Below are positions 1 to 6,800 of a DNA stretch of 34,805 bases, piece by piece. A program made the position numbers and the translations under genes. The notes beneath the pieces are model-generated. The model searched no databases, was not told where the DNA came from, and saw only the letters and a list, made by a program, of their open reading frames with translations. The number at the start of each line of letters is the position of its first letter. Position 1 is the stretch's first letter. The stretch lies in assembly GCA_036373975.1 (NCBI GenBank), contig DASUUR010000080.1, forward strand, positions 1 through 34,805, given 5' to 3'. This DNA is from DASUUR01 sp036373975. Its GTDB lineage: Bacteria > Patescibacteriota > Saccharimonadia > Saccharimonadales > Saccharimonadaceae.

Positions 1-561
1 GAGAATCACCACAAAGGTTGCAACGAGTGGCGCACCAGACGTATAGATGCCGTCGCGCAATTTTACGGCGTGACCAGCCAGCAGCTGGCGCAATAGCCAC
101 ACAACAGTCAACCATGCCAATACTGCCAAAAGGCCAGCATATATCTGCTGAGCTTCAGACGGAGCGGTGTTTAAATCGCCCATAATAGTCGACCCAAAAA
201 TAACTAATGCCCTGGTAAGCCCACCTAGATCCCCACCATAAATATCATTGCCTACCTCTTGCAAATAGCCGCTAAGCTCGTTGTATGTCTCTTGCGAAAC
301 CATTCCCACCGCTAGAACACTCATAATTGCGTAGACTGCAATCACTCCACCGAATAGTCTCTTGTGCCGCCAAACAATCTGCCACACTTCTGCACTAAAT
401 GCCCAATATCCGGCAATCGGAAAATCCCGAACGTAATCCCGCCGCCTCGAAAGCCGGAAACTACGATGTGGACGACGATCTAGAAAATCCTTAATACGGC
501 GCTTCGCCGTCGCAAAGGCACCTAGAGTTTTCTTCTGCGTTTTTGTTTTTGTTTGAGCCAT
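1..561 (-). CDS. partial multi-pass membrane protein, unknown function
   Basis: An open frame runs from an ATG at 559-561 down to the left edge without a stop, so the C-terminus lies outside the window (187 codons visible). The N-terminus is very basic (KTKTQKK, then RRPHRSFRLSRRR), followed by at least three hydrophobic segments, around residues 70-88, 140-155 and near the window edge. The basic N-terminus before the first TM suggests a cytoplasmic start. It begins 5 nt after the htpX stop, so it is probably the third gene of a lemA-htpX operon. I do not recognise the family. Confidence 0.75.
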   Translation of the reverse strand, partial: MAQTKTKTQKKTLGAFATAKRRIKDFLDRRPHRSFRLSRRRDYVRDFPIAGYWAFSAEVWQIVWRHKRLFGGVIAVYAIMSVLAVGMVSQETYNELSGYLQEVGNDIYGGDLGGLTRALVIFGSTIMGDLNTAPSEAQQIYAGLLAVLAWLTVVWLLRQLLAGHAVKLRDGIYTSGAPLVATFVVIL

Positions 562-566
562 AGCTA

Positions 567-1442
567 CTACATCTTATCGGTCATATTACGTAATCGAGCA
601 ATGCGGTCCTCAATCGGCGGGTGCGTACTAAACAATCTACCCAAAAAGTTAGCCTTTAGCGGGTTGGCGAAGAACAAGTGTGCAGTTGAGCCATTTTGAC
701 GCTGGAGCGTTGCGCCTTGCTGCTGGATCTTCTCAAGAGCGCGAGCCAAGCCCTCAGGATATCGAGTAGTCATAGCCCCTGTAGAGTCCGCCAGGTATTC
801 ACGCTGGCGCGACACCGCAAGCTGCACAAGTGTTGCAACAATTGGGGCAAGGATAATGGCGACAATCCCAAAGATCATAACCTGTGGTGGTACGTTATCA
901 CGGTCATCGCCGCCAAACCACATCATGTGCAAGAAGAAGTCGCACAGCATACCAATCGCGCTTACTAGACCAAACGTTATCATTGACACGCGGATATCAT
1001 AGTTTCGCACATGGCCCAACTCATGCGCCATCACGGCTTCAAGCTCGGTATCGTCAAGCGCTTCAAGGATACCGCTTGTTGCCGCCACCACCGCATGCTT
1101 AGGATCTCGCCCGGTTGCAAAGGCATTCAATGCTGGGTCATCAATAATGAACACTCGTGGCATTGGCATACCGGTTGCAATACTGAGGTTCTCAACTGTA
1201 CGCCATAGCCGCGGATTATCGCTTTTAGTTATCTCTTTACCACCACTTACTGCAATGGCAATTTTTGCAGCCGCAAAATACTGAATGAGCGCATATATAG
1301 CCGCAATTGCTACCACAATTAGCGTGATAGAGCTGTTGCCATAAATGACACTCGCTAACCAGCCAAGTCCACCAATAATTACGAGAAAAGCGGCCATAAT
1401 AATGACCGTATTTCTCTTGTTTGCTGCAATAGCTGAATACAT
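567..1442 (-). CDS. htpX: HtpX-type M48 zinc metalloprotease
   Basis: Membrane protease for quality control of misfolded membrane proteins. The 291-residue length is normal for the family. Two N-terminal TM segments (about 13-33 and 38-58) precede the catalytic domain. The zinc site HELGH is at residues 140-144 and the third ligand Glu is in REYLADS at about 215. Two more hydrophobic segments (about 153-175 and 187-210) lie between them, and the usual C-terminal FSTHPPIEDRIARL signature is present. It follows lemA by 24 nt, the common HtpX/LemA pairing. A GGAGG-like sequence lies upstream, but about 14 nt from the ATG. The active site looks intact, unlike the relative at 14382-15230. Confidence 0.97.
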   Translation of the reverse strand: MYSAIAANKRNTVIIMAAFLVIIGGLGWLASVIYGNSSITLIVVAIAAIYALIQYFAAAKIAIAVSGGKEITKSDNPRLWRTVENLSIATGMPMPRVFIIDDPALNAFATGRDPKHAVVAATSGILEALDDTELEAVMAHELGHVRNYDIRVSMITFGLVSAIGMLCDFFLHMMWFGGDDRDNVPPQVMIFGIVAIILAPIVATLVQLAVSRQREYLADSTGAMTTRYPEGLARALEKIQQQGATLQRQNGSTAHLFFANPLKANFLGRLFSTHPPIEDRIARLRNMTDKM

Positions 1443-1466
1443 AGGTGTAAAATTATCCTCCCAGGC

Positions 1467-2024
1467 CTAGAATGAAACTTCAACAGGCTTTTCGGCAGAA
1501 GCCATGTCTTCTACCTCAAAGAATTCGCGATTCTTAAAGCCCAACCAACCGGCAAAAAGGTTGTTTGGGAACAATTGAATCTTAGTGTTTAGGTCACGCA
1601 CACCCCCGTTGTAGAAACGACGAGAAGCCTGAATTTTATCTTCAGTATCAACAAGTTCTTGCTGTAATTGCTGGAAATTCTCGCTAGCACGAAGTTGCGG
1701 GTAGTTCTCTGAAACGGCAAACAAACTCTTGAGCGCACCTTCAAACTGATTCTCTGCAGCTGCCGTTTCTTTAACGCCCTGTGCGTTCAATGCGTTTGCA
1801 CGGGCCTCGGTTACGGCCTCGAACACACCTTTTTCGTGCGCAGCGTATCCTTTGACAGTATTGATCAGGTTAGGGATGAGATCCAGCCGGCGCTTAAGCT
1901 GAACAGTTATATCGCTCCAAGCCTCTTCAACACGCACATTCAACTTAACAAGACTGTTGTATGTTGCCCACAGGAAGATAATTAGGATTAGTACAATTAC
2001 ACCGACAATAATTAGTGGAGTCAT
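1467..2024 (-). CDS. lemA: LemA family protein
   Basis: 185 residues, typical LemA length. One N-terminal TM (about residues 3-21) is followed by the conserved NSLVKLNVRVEEAWSDI segment, the RLDLIPNLINTVKGYA helix, and the FYNGGVRDLN and FPNNLFAGWLGF motifs near the C-terminus. The predicted topology is a short outside N-terminus with a cytoplasmic helical bundle. The role is not well established. The gene very often sits beside htpX, as here, and is the first gene of this minus-strand unit. A GAGAGGG ribosome-binding site precedes the ATG and a TATAGT -10 candidate lies at 2066-2071. Confidence 0.96.
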   Translation of the reverse strand: MTPLIIVGVIVLILIIFLWATYNSLVKLNVRVEEAWSDITVQLKRRLDLIPNLINTVKGYAAHEKGVFEAVTEARANALNAQGVKETAAAENQFEGALKSLFAVSENYPQLRASENFQQLQQELVDTEDKIQASRRFYNGGVRDLNTKIQLFPNNLFAGWLGFKNREFFEVEDMASAEKPVEVSF

Positions 2025-2065
2025 ATTCGCCCTCTCTCTTAAGAGATTTTTATATTGATACCATA

Positions 2066-2071
2066 ACTATA
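2066..2071 (-). promoter_or_regulatory. -10 box for the lemA-htpX unit
   Basis: TATAGT on the minus strand about 40 nt before the lemA ATG, in an AT-rich gap between lemA and the tRNA genes. I see no clear -35 box. Confidence 0.45.
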
Positions 2072-2141
2072 CCATGTAACCTCTGGTAATAGCAATTCCG
2101 GCATAATAAAAATCGCCCCAAAAGGCGACCTTTATAAATTC

Positions 2142-2229
2142 TGGTAGGCGAGGCGGGACTTGAACCCGCAAGGTTGTTAAGACCAACGGATTTTAAGTCC
2201 GTCGCGTATACCAATTCCGCCACTCGCCC
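2142..2229 (-). tRNA. tRNA-Leu (anticodon UAA)
   Basis: A class II cloverleaf. The acceptor GGGCGAG pairs with CTCGCCT; the first pair is a G-U wobble. The anticodon stem ACGGA/TCCGT holds loop CTTAAAA, giving anticodon TAA. A long variable arm follows, then T-arm GCGGG-TTCAAGT-CCCGC, discriminator A73 and an encoded CCA. The long variable arm and TAA anticodon make it leucine. Confidence 0.96.
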
Positions 2230-2242
2230 GCGGAAAAATATC

Positions 2243-2316
2243 TGGAGGCACCGACCGGAATTGAACCGGTGTACGCGGTTTTGCAGACCGCTGCGTCACC
2301 ACTCCGCCACGGCGCC
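2243..2316 (-). tRNA. tRNA-Cys (anticodon GCA)
   Basis: A 74-nt cloverleaf. The acceptor GGCGCCG pairs with CGGTGCC, discriminator is T73 and CCA is encoded. Anticodon stem GCGGT/ACCGC with loop CTGCAAA gives anticodon GCA. It lies 13 nt upstream of tRNA-Leu on the same strand, so the two are probably co-transcribed. Confidence 0.97.
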
Positions 2317-2417
2317 CTAAACAGATATGAGGGAATTATAACAACTTCATATATGAATTACCAGGCTGGGCATGTTCGGTACAATTTCATAAAGTAGAAT
2401 AATACGCAAATATCAGT

Positions 2418-2423
2418 TATAAT
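2418..2423 (+). promoter_or_regulatory. -10 box for the 2455-3866 gene pair
   Basis: A consensus TATAAT 31 nt before the GTG start at 2455, with GAAGGGA ribosome-binding site between them (2439-2445). No good -35 match at 17 nt. Confidence 0.5.
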
Positions 2424-2454
2424 ATGGCCATCCCGAACGAAGGGAAGTGCCGTT

Positions 2455-3186
2455 GTGCTCATGCACAAGACAGTTAACAGTATAACGAGAGTGCGGCGTG
2501 CGCTATCACCGCTCTGGGCACTTTGGTGGAGTGTCCAGTTCTGGAGTACGCAAAAACTGAATACGTTTTTCCTGCTGGTCATCATCGCTTTCTGGGTACG
2601 CCAGGGCGATGCTGTGCTCAATGGGCGGTCCCCGCTCATCGGCTGGATGATTTCGGCGGAGATAGCAATTATTGTGGCCACTTGGCTCACTTTGGAGGCT
2701 TTCGCCGAATTGACCGGCAAGGAAAAGGAAGAGATGGGCGCCAGCCTGCTGCAGTATTTCACGATCATCGTCGGCAACACGACAATCGTGATCATGCAGT
2801 TTGTCAACGGCATCACGCTGAAGCCGTGGGATTACATCATCTTCCAGATCGACCTTTGCGGGTTGTGGATTCTGACTATTCTCATGGCGCTCTTTGGGTT
2901 TGGCCCCAGGAGTCCGTGGGCGCGGTGCGGCTATCTCATCTCGCTGAAGGCCTCACCCCAGGTGGTACAAGCCATCTGGGTGCTCAAAGGTAAGGGTGCG
3001 CTTGATATTCTGGGCGCTATCCTGCTGGTGACGCAAGCAATTGGCCGGTTTCGGGGACCGATCGTTGTCTACCTGCGATCGCGAAGGCTAGCGAACGTCA
3101 AGATCAAGGCCCTCACACTGGGCACCGGAACCGATCTGGCCAGTACGCTTTTGCTGGCCGGAGCCGTTGTCGGAGGTGGAAAGTAA
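2455..3186 (+). CDS. orphan multi-pass membrane protein
   Basis: 243 residues. I chose the GTG at 2455 because the GAAGGGA site ends 9 nt upstream; an in-frame ATG follows two codons later. Hydrophobic segments lie at about residues 37-48, 62-80, 98-112, 128-148 and 180-195, so four or five TM helices are likely. The C-terminal part carries basic residues (RSRRLANVKIK) and ends in a Gly-rich hydrophobic tail. Codon usage is markedly richer in G and C than lemA/htpX. It lies 2 nt upstream of the next orphan gene, so the pair is an operon. No family recognised. Confidence 0.8.
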   Translation: MLMHKTVNSITRVRRALSPLWALWWSVQFWSTQKLNTFFLLVIIAFWVRQGDAVLNGRSPLIGWMISAEIAIIVATWLTLEAFAELTGKEKEEMGASLLQYFTIIVGNTTIVIMQFVNGITLKPWDYIIFQIDLCGLWILTILMALFGFGPRSPWARCGYLISLKASPQVVQAIWVLKGKGALDILGAILLVTQAIGRFRGPIVVYLRSRRLANVKIKALTLGTGTDLASTLLLAGAVVGGGK

Positions 3187-3188
3187 TT

Positions 3189-3866
3189 ATGGTGCACCCC
3201 CTGCACACCGCGCAGCTCATCAAGCTGCTAAGGGATAGCGGGATCAAAGCCAAGCCGGCCACCAAGGTGCTCCAGCATGACCGCGAGTGGCGAATTGCCG
3301 TGGTGGGCGCCAGGTACACCGACGCCCAAAACACAGGCCACTTTCTGCCCTACTTTGCGGCAGTATCGCAGCTATTGCCGGCCGAGTGGATCGCGGGGCT
3401 TGATCGGGTAGATAGGCGGATTCGAAACGGCGACTCGCTTGGACAAACGCTGGTCGACGAAGCTTTTGGCTGGGCGCAAAACCGCTTGCATCTCGGTCAC
3501 ATGGGCGTGCAAGAGATTCCCAGCTGGGTGCACTCAGAAATTCCAAACGCCGACAACAGTCAACCGTGGCGGACGGAGATGTATGACATCTTTGCGCGGA
3601 ATGACCAAGGAGAGTTCGGAAGGTACGCACGAGTGCTGGAGCTCTGCCCTGCAAACCTAGAGCTCCCCTACCGTGATGCGCTGGGCTCGCTGCAAGTGTG
3701 GCGTGCTTTTCTGCGCTACAAGCACGCCGTCTCGTTGCTGTTCACCGACAGTACAGCTACGGCGTTCGACGATTGGGTGAGCCAGCTCGCGCGTACGGTG
3801 CACCAACCCAGCGTGCAGCGGTCACTCAAAATCCTGCGCCACAAAGCTACGGAGTGGCGGAGTTGA
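3189..3866 (+). CDS. orphan soluble protein, partner of the membrane protein at 2455
   Basis: 225 residues, no signal peptide or TM segment. The ATG sits 2 nt after the upstream stop with GGAGGTGGAAAG just before it, so the two genes should be translationally linked. Sequence is rich in Trp, Arg and Leu and has no motif I recognise. It shares the G+C-rich codon usage of its neighbour and is followed directly by a strong terminator, so the two-gene unit is complete. A cytosolic partner of the membrane protein is the simplest reading, but that is inference from context only. Confidence 0.75.
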   Translation: MVHPLHTAQLIKLLRDSGIKAKPATKVLQHDREWRIAVVGARYTDAQNTGHFLPYFAAVSQLLPAEWIAGLDRVDRRIRNGDSLGQTLVDEAFGWAQNRLHLGHMGVQEIPSWVHSEIPNADNSQPWRTEMYDIFARNDQGEFGRYARVLELCPANLELPYRDALGSLQVWRAFLRYKHAVSLLFTDSTATAFDDWVSQLARTVHQPSVQRSLKILRHKATEWRS

Positions 3867-3909
3867 GCCCGTGGCAATGCGTGAATGCGCATTGCCACGG
3901 GCTTTTTTA
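3866..3909 (+). terminator. strong intrinsic terminator
   Basis: A perfect 16-bp inverted repeat (3866-3881 / 3888-3903) with a 6-nt loop, followed by a T run. It overlaps the last base of the orphan gene and ends the 2455-3866 operon. Confidence 0.93.
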
Positions 3910-3950
3910 AAAATATGCAGTTATTTAATAAAGATTTAAGTCTGGCAATC

Positions 3951-3956
3951 TATACT
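3951..3956 (+). promoter_or_regulatory. -10 box upstream of the structured leader
   Basis: TATACT in an AT-rich stretch after the terminator. It would start a transcript near 3963, giving a leader of about 130 nt before the TTG start at 4094. No convincing -35. Confidence 0.4.
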
Positions 3957-4000
3957 CTAAAGCAAACATAAAACGAACACCTAGTGTACGTTATGTGTTT

Positions 4001-4055
4001 GACCAGAGGCAAGTTGGTGTGCTTGCCATGCGTCCAGCTGCGGCAGCCTCTGGTC
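4001..4055 (+). promoter_or_regulatory. structured RNA leader candidate
   Basis: A perfect 10-bp inverted repeat (GACCAGAGGC at 4001-4010, GCCTCTGGTC at 4046-4055) encloses a second possible hairpin, GCAAG 4009-4013 with CTTGC 4022-4026. The inner stem shares two bases with the outer one, so the two pairings compete at their junction. It lies between a -10 candidate and the start codon at 4094. It is not followed by a T run, so it is not a plain terminator. It could be a regulatory leader or an operator. Confidence 0.45.
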
Positions 4056-4093
4056 CCAAGTTAACTCTCTGCCATGATGCAAGGAATTATACG

Positions 4094-4516
4094 TTGAGCA
4101 AAAAACGCGAGGGATTTACTTTCGGCTTGAGCGCTCTTGTTGTTATTGGACTTATCTTTAGTATTATTAATCACCAGCAAGCCGATCCAGCACAGCCGCC
4201 AAAAGACGTAGTTAGCAGCAAGCGCACCATAACCCTTTACAACATCGCCCCGGGCAATCCCATACGCCAAGGGGGAACTATTCGTGGTTTATATAAACCC
4301 GCCAAAGATGAAGTGCTATCATATAAATGCATCACCAGTAGCGGTGCGCTCATTGCAAGAGGCAACATTATTGCAAAACCTTCAGGACATTTTGAAAGCG
4401 AGCTAGATTTTACGCGACCGCCGAAACAAGCTGAAACAGTACAACTCGAGGTATTCTCGCAGGATCACCGTGGTAAGCAGGTCGATTCCCTGTCAATTGA
4501 TGCTCGCTATCAATAG
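4094..4516 (+). CDS. membrane-anchored extracytoplasmic protein, unknown
   Basis: Start chosen at TTG 4094 because AAGG lies 9 nt upstream and the product then begins with a short basic stretch (KKREGF) and one TM helix (about residues 10-26), a normal N-terminal anchor. The frame stays open upstream to an ATG at 3995, but that part crosses the structured leader and reads as non-coding. The remaining 110 residues look like a small beta-rich domain outside the membrane (TITLYNIAPGNPIRQGG onward). The gene precedes the signalling operon by 66 nt and might belong with it. Family not recognised. Confidence 0.65.
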   Translation: MSKKREGFTFGLSALVVIGLIFSIINHQQADPAQPPKDVVSSKRTITLYNIAPGNPIRQGGTIRGLYKPAKDEVLSYKCITSSGALIARGNIIAKPSGHFESELDFTRPPKQAETVQLEVFSQDHRGKQVDSLSIDARYQ

Positions 4517-4582
4517 CTGCACCCCTGTTATTTAATAATTAATTAAGATTTTTGTTTTATACTAATTTGTTAGAGACGTACT

Positions 4583-5254
4583 ATGAAGTTACTTATTATT
4601 GAAGACAATCAGCGGCTAGCGGAGAGAATTAAGCAATTGCTTGGTAAAAACTTCGTAGTAGACGCAGTCCAAAACGGCACAGACGGCATTTCTAAAGCAA
4701 CAAGCATAGACTACAGCGTTATTATCTTAGATCTTAATCTTCCAGATATGTCAGGTGATGAAGTGTGCCGAAGCCTACGTGACGCCCAGTTTGATACACC
4801 AATCCTCATCCTTACCGGTGTTAAAGAAAAAGCCTCACTTGTTTCTTTACTTAATTGTGGTGCCGATGACTATCTGACCAAGCCTTTTGACCGCGGGGAG
4901 CTACAAGCGCGTGTGCACGCGCTGGCCCGCCGACAAAAGCGCCACATTAACAAAAACATTCTGACGCACAAAGACCTGGTAGTCGATGTCGATCGTCGTC
5001 ACGTTGAGCGATCAGGCATTCCAATCGTGCTGCGCCGTAAGGAATTCGACATCCTTGAATATTTGCTACATAATAAAGGACGGGCCGTTACGCGGACAAT
5101 GATCCTCAACCACGCGTGGGAAACCTCAAAAGACAGCTGGAGTAGTACGGTTGATGTTCATATCAAATATCTCCGTGATAAAATTGACCGGCCATTTAAA
5201 ACGCCTATAATTAAAACTGCCTATGGTATAGGTTATATGGTCGATAACGCCTAA
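4583..5254 (+). CDS. OmpR/PhoB-type response regulator
   Basis: 223 residues. The receiver domain (1-115) has the acidic pair E7/D8, phospho-acceptor Asp50 (VIILDLNLPDMSG), Thr78 and Lys100 (LTKPFD). The C-terminal winged-helix DNA-binding domain (about 125-222) has the RRKEFDILEYLLHNKGRAVTR and VDVHIKYLRDKID signatures. It should be phosphorylated by the kinase encoded at 5427. It is the first gene of the RR-peptide-kinase-isoprenoid enzyme operon; 26 nt separate it from the peptide gene. In Bacillus ComQXPA the regulator is of the NarL type, so this is a different class. Confidence 0.95.
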   Translation: MKLLIIEDNQRLAERIKQLLGKNFVVDAVQNGTDGISKATSIDYSVIILDLNLPDMSGDEVCRSLRDAQFDTPILILTGVKEKASLVSLLNCGADDYLTKPFDRGELQARVHALARRQKRHINKNILTHKDLVVDVDRRHVERSGIPIVLRRKEFDILEYLLHNKGRAVTRTMILNHAWETSKDSWSSTVDVHIKYLRDKIDRPFKTPIIKTAYGIGYMVDNA

Positions 5255-5280
5255 CAAAAACCGATAGAAAGGCTCTAGAC

Positions 5281-5403
5281 ATGGAAAATACTCTATCTGC
5301 AATATTAAATGATGAAAGTGCGCGCAGCAGCGAGGCCGTACAGAATCAACTCGCCGAAGAGGCGAGCGTGGGCGCTCCTTGGTACGATCACGAAGCCAAT
5401 TAA
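5281..5403 (+). CDS. candidate signalling prepeptide (ComX-like in logic)
   Basis: A 40-codon ORF with GAAAGG at 5267-5272, 8 nt before the ATG. It fits between the response regulator (26 nt gap) and the kinase (23 nt gap) on the same strand. The N-terminal 30 residues are polar and acidic with no signal peptide (leader-like). The last ten, GAPWYDHEAN, contain the only Trp. Bacillus ComX precursors also end in a short Trp-containing pheromone segment that ComQ prenylates. The neighbouring isoprenoid-synthase-fold gene makes the same chemistry plausible here. No sequence homology to ComX is claimed. It could instead be another RiPP precursor or, less likely, a chance ORF. Confidence 0.7.
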   Translation: MENTLSAILNDESARSSEAVQNQLAEEASVGAPWYDHEAN

Positions 5404-5426
5404 CCAATTCAAGTTAGATATAATAT

Positions 5427-6800
5427 ATGCACAATAAGCTCTTCCAACGCTTATTTTTATTACACCCTACCGCCGCGGCCCGCCCTGAGCGAGAAGTTGT
5501 TTTCATTCTGTTACTGACCGGTACATTTCTTGTCACATCAGCACTTTTTGTATTGCTTCTAACCAGCTTTGCCCTAGCCAACAATACATATGTATTCAGT
5601 CGCATACTGCTTTGCCTTGGCGCCTTTGCAATTATAGGCGGTATTTATTGGCTATGGAGGTTACGAAGATATCAATACGCCGCTCAACTACTGGTGCTTT
5701 TTTACGGCGTACAGGCATTCATAATTATCACAACCTGGGGCATAAATACCCCGTTTGGCATTCTACTCATCGGTTTTACAATCGTACTAGCTGGCATCTT
5801 GCAAGGGCCGCGGCATAGCCTATACGCCGCCGCCTGGGCAACGATCGTATTAATGATACTCCAGCTAATTATCTCTGCCGGAATATACCACCCGCAGCTT
5901 TCACCAACAATTACACCCTCACACTTTGGTGACGTCATAGGATACAGCATACTTTTTGGCATTATGGCACTTGTATCGTGGCTTTTCGGCAAACGAATGG
6001 AGGCATCCCTAGAAAAAGCTCGAAATGCCGAAGCTGAGCTGCTTAAAGAAAAGGAGCTGCTTGAGGTTCGGGTTGCCGAAAGGACGCTGGAGCTTGAGGC
6101 TCTACAATTCCAGGAGATGCAACAGCTTTACCGATTTGCCGAGATGGGGCAACTAAGCGCCGCTCTGTTGCACGACCTGGCAAATCATCTCACGGTGCTA
6201 ACACTCGACATAGAAGACTTGCAGCATAGCGAACAACGCTCACAGGCAGTTACACGGGCAATGAATAGTGTCCGCTACCTCGATCGTATGGTCGAAAAGG
6301 TACGTGATCAGTTACAAGGCGACAACCAAGAACGACGTTTTAGCGTAACAAATCGTATCAAAGAGACTGTTACCCTATTGCAACAGCAATCACGCAGCTC
6401 AAACGTAGCAATAGAGCTACACGCCGAACCACGGCAGGGCTTTTCATTCACCGGTGACCCAACACGCTTTAGCCAAGCAGTGGCCATACTTGCCGCAAAT
6501 GCAGTCGATGCCTACGAAAACGATAAGAATAAGAATAACAAAGTCGTAATCGATGCAATACAGTCCGATAAGTACATTACTGTATCCGTAAAAGACTGGG
6601 GGATTGGCATTAGTAATGAAGTACGAGGCAAACTGTTCCAGCCATTCTATAGCACGAAAAAGACAGGTATGGGTATCGGCCTATTTATTGCTCAGCAAAT
6701 TATTGAGAAACATTTTAAAGGTAAATTGAGCCTTGGCGACTCCCGGGAATACACAGAATTTATTATCACCATACCCCGGAAAAGTGATGAACACGAATGA
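5427..6800 (+). CDS. six-TM sensor histidine kinase
   Basis: 457 residues. Six TM segments (about 24-50, 57-77, 86-104, 107-126, 134-153, 168-188) have only short loops, so there is no extracytoplasmic sensor domain; this resembles peptide-sensing kinases such as ComP and AgrC in layout. A coiled coil (190-232) leads to the phospho-acceptor His249 (MGQLSAALLHDLANH). The ATPase domain has N358 (AANAVDA), the G1 box KDWGIGI (389-395) and the G2 box GMGIGLF (414-420). It overlaps the next gene by 14 nt, implying coupled translation. It probably phosphorylates the regulator at 4583. Confidence 0.93.
   Translation: MHNKLFQRLFLLHPTAAARPEREVVFILLLTGTFLVTSALFVLLLTSFALANNTYVFSRILLCLGAFAIIGGIYWLWRLRRYQYAAQLLVLFYGVQAFIIITTWGINTPFGILLIGFTIVLAGILQGPRHSLYAAAWATIVLMILQLIISAGIYHPQLSPTITPSHFGDVIGYSILFGIMALVSWLFGKRMEASLEKARNAEAELLKEKELLEVRVAERTLELEALQFQEMQQLYRFAEMGQLSAALLHDLANHLTVLTLDIEDLQHSEQRSQAVTRAMNSVRYLDRMVEKVRDQLQGDNQERRFSVTNRIKETVTLLQQQSRSSNVAIELHAEPRQGFSFTGDPTRFSQAVAILAANAVDAYENDKNKNNKVVIDAIQSDKYITVSVKDWGIGISNEVRGKLFQPFYSTKKTGMGIGLFIAQQIIEKHFKGKLSLGDSREYTEFIITIPRKSDEHE

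Noticed and set aside
3995..4093. N-terminal extension of the membrane-anchored protein back to an ATG at 3995
   Set aside because: The extra residues cover the hairpin leader and give a poor N-terminus before the TM; TTG at 4094 has a ribosome-binding site.
5414..5426. TATAAT directly before the kinase ATG as a leaderless promoter
   Set aside because: It ends only 2 nt before the ATG, so the transcript would start inside the coding region; the AT-rich gap explains it.
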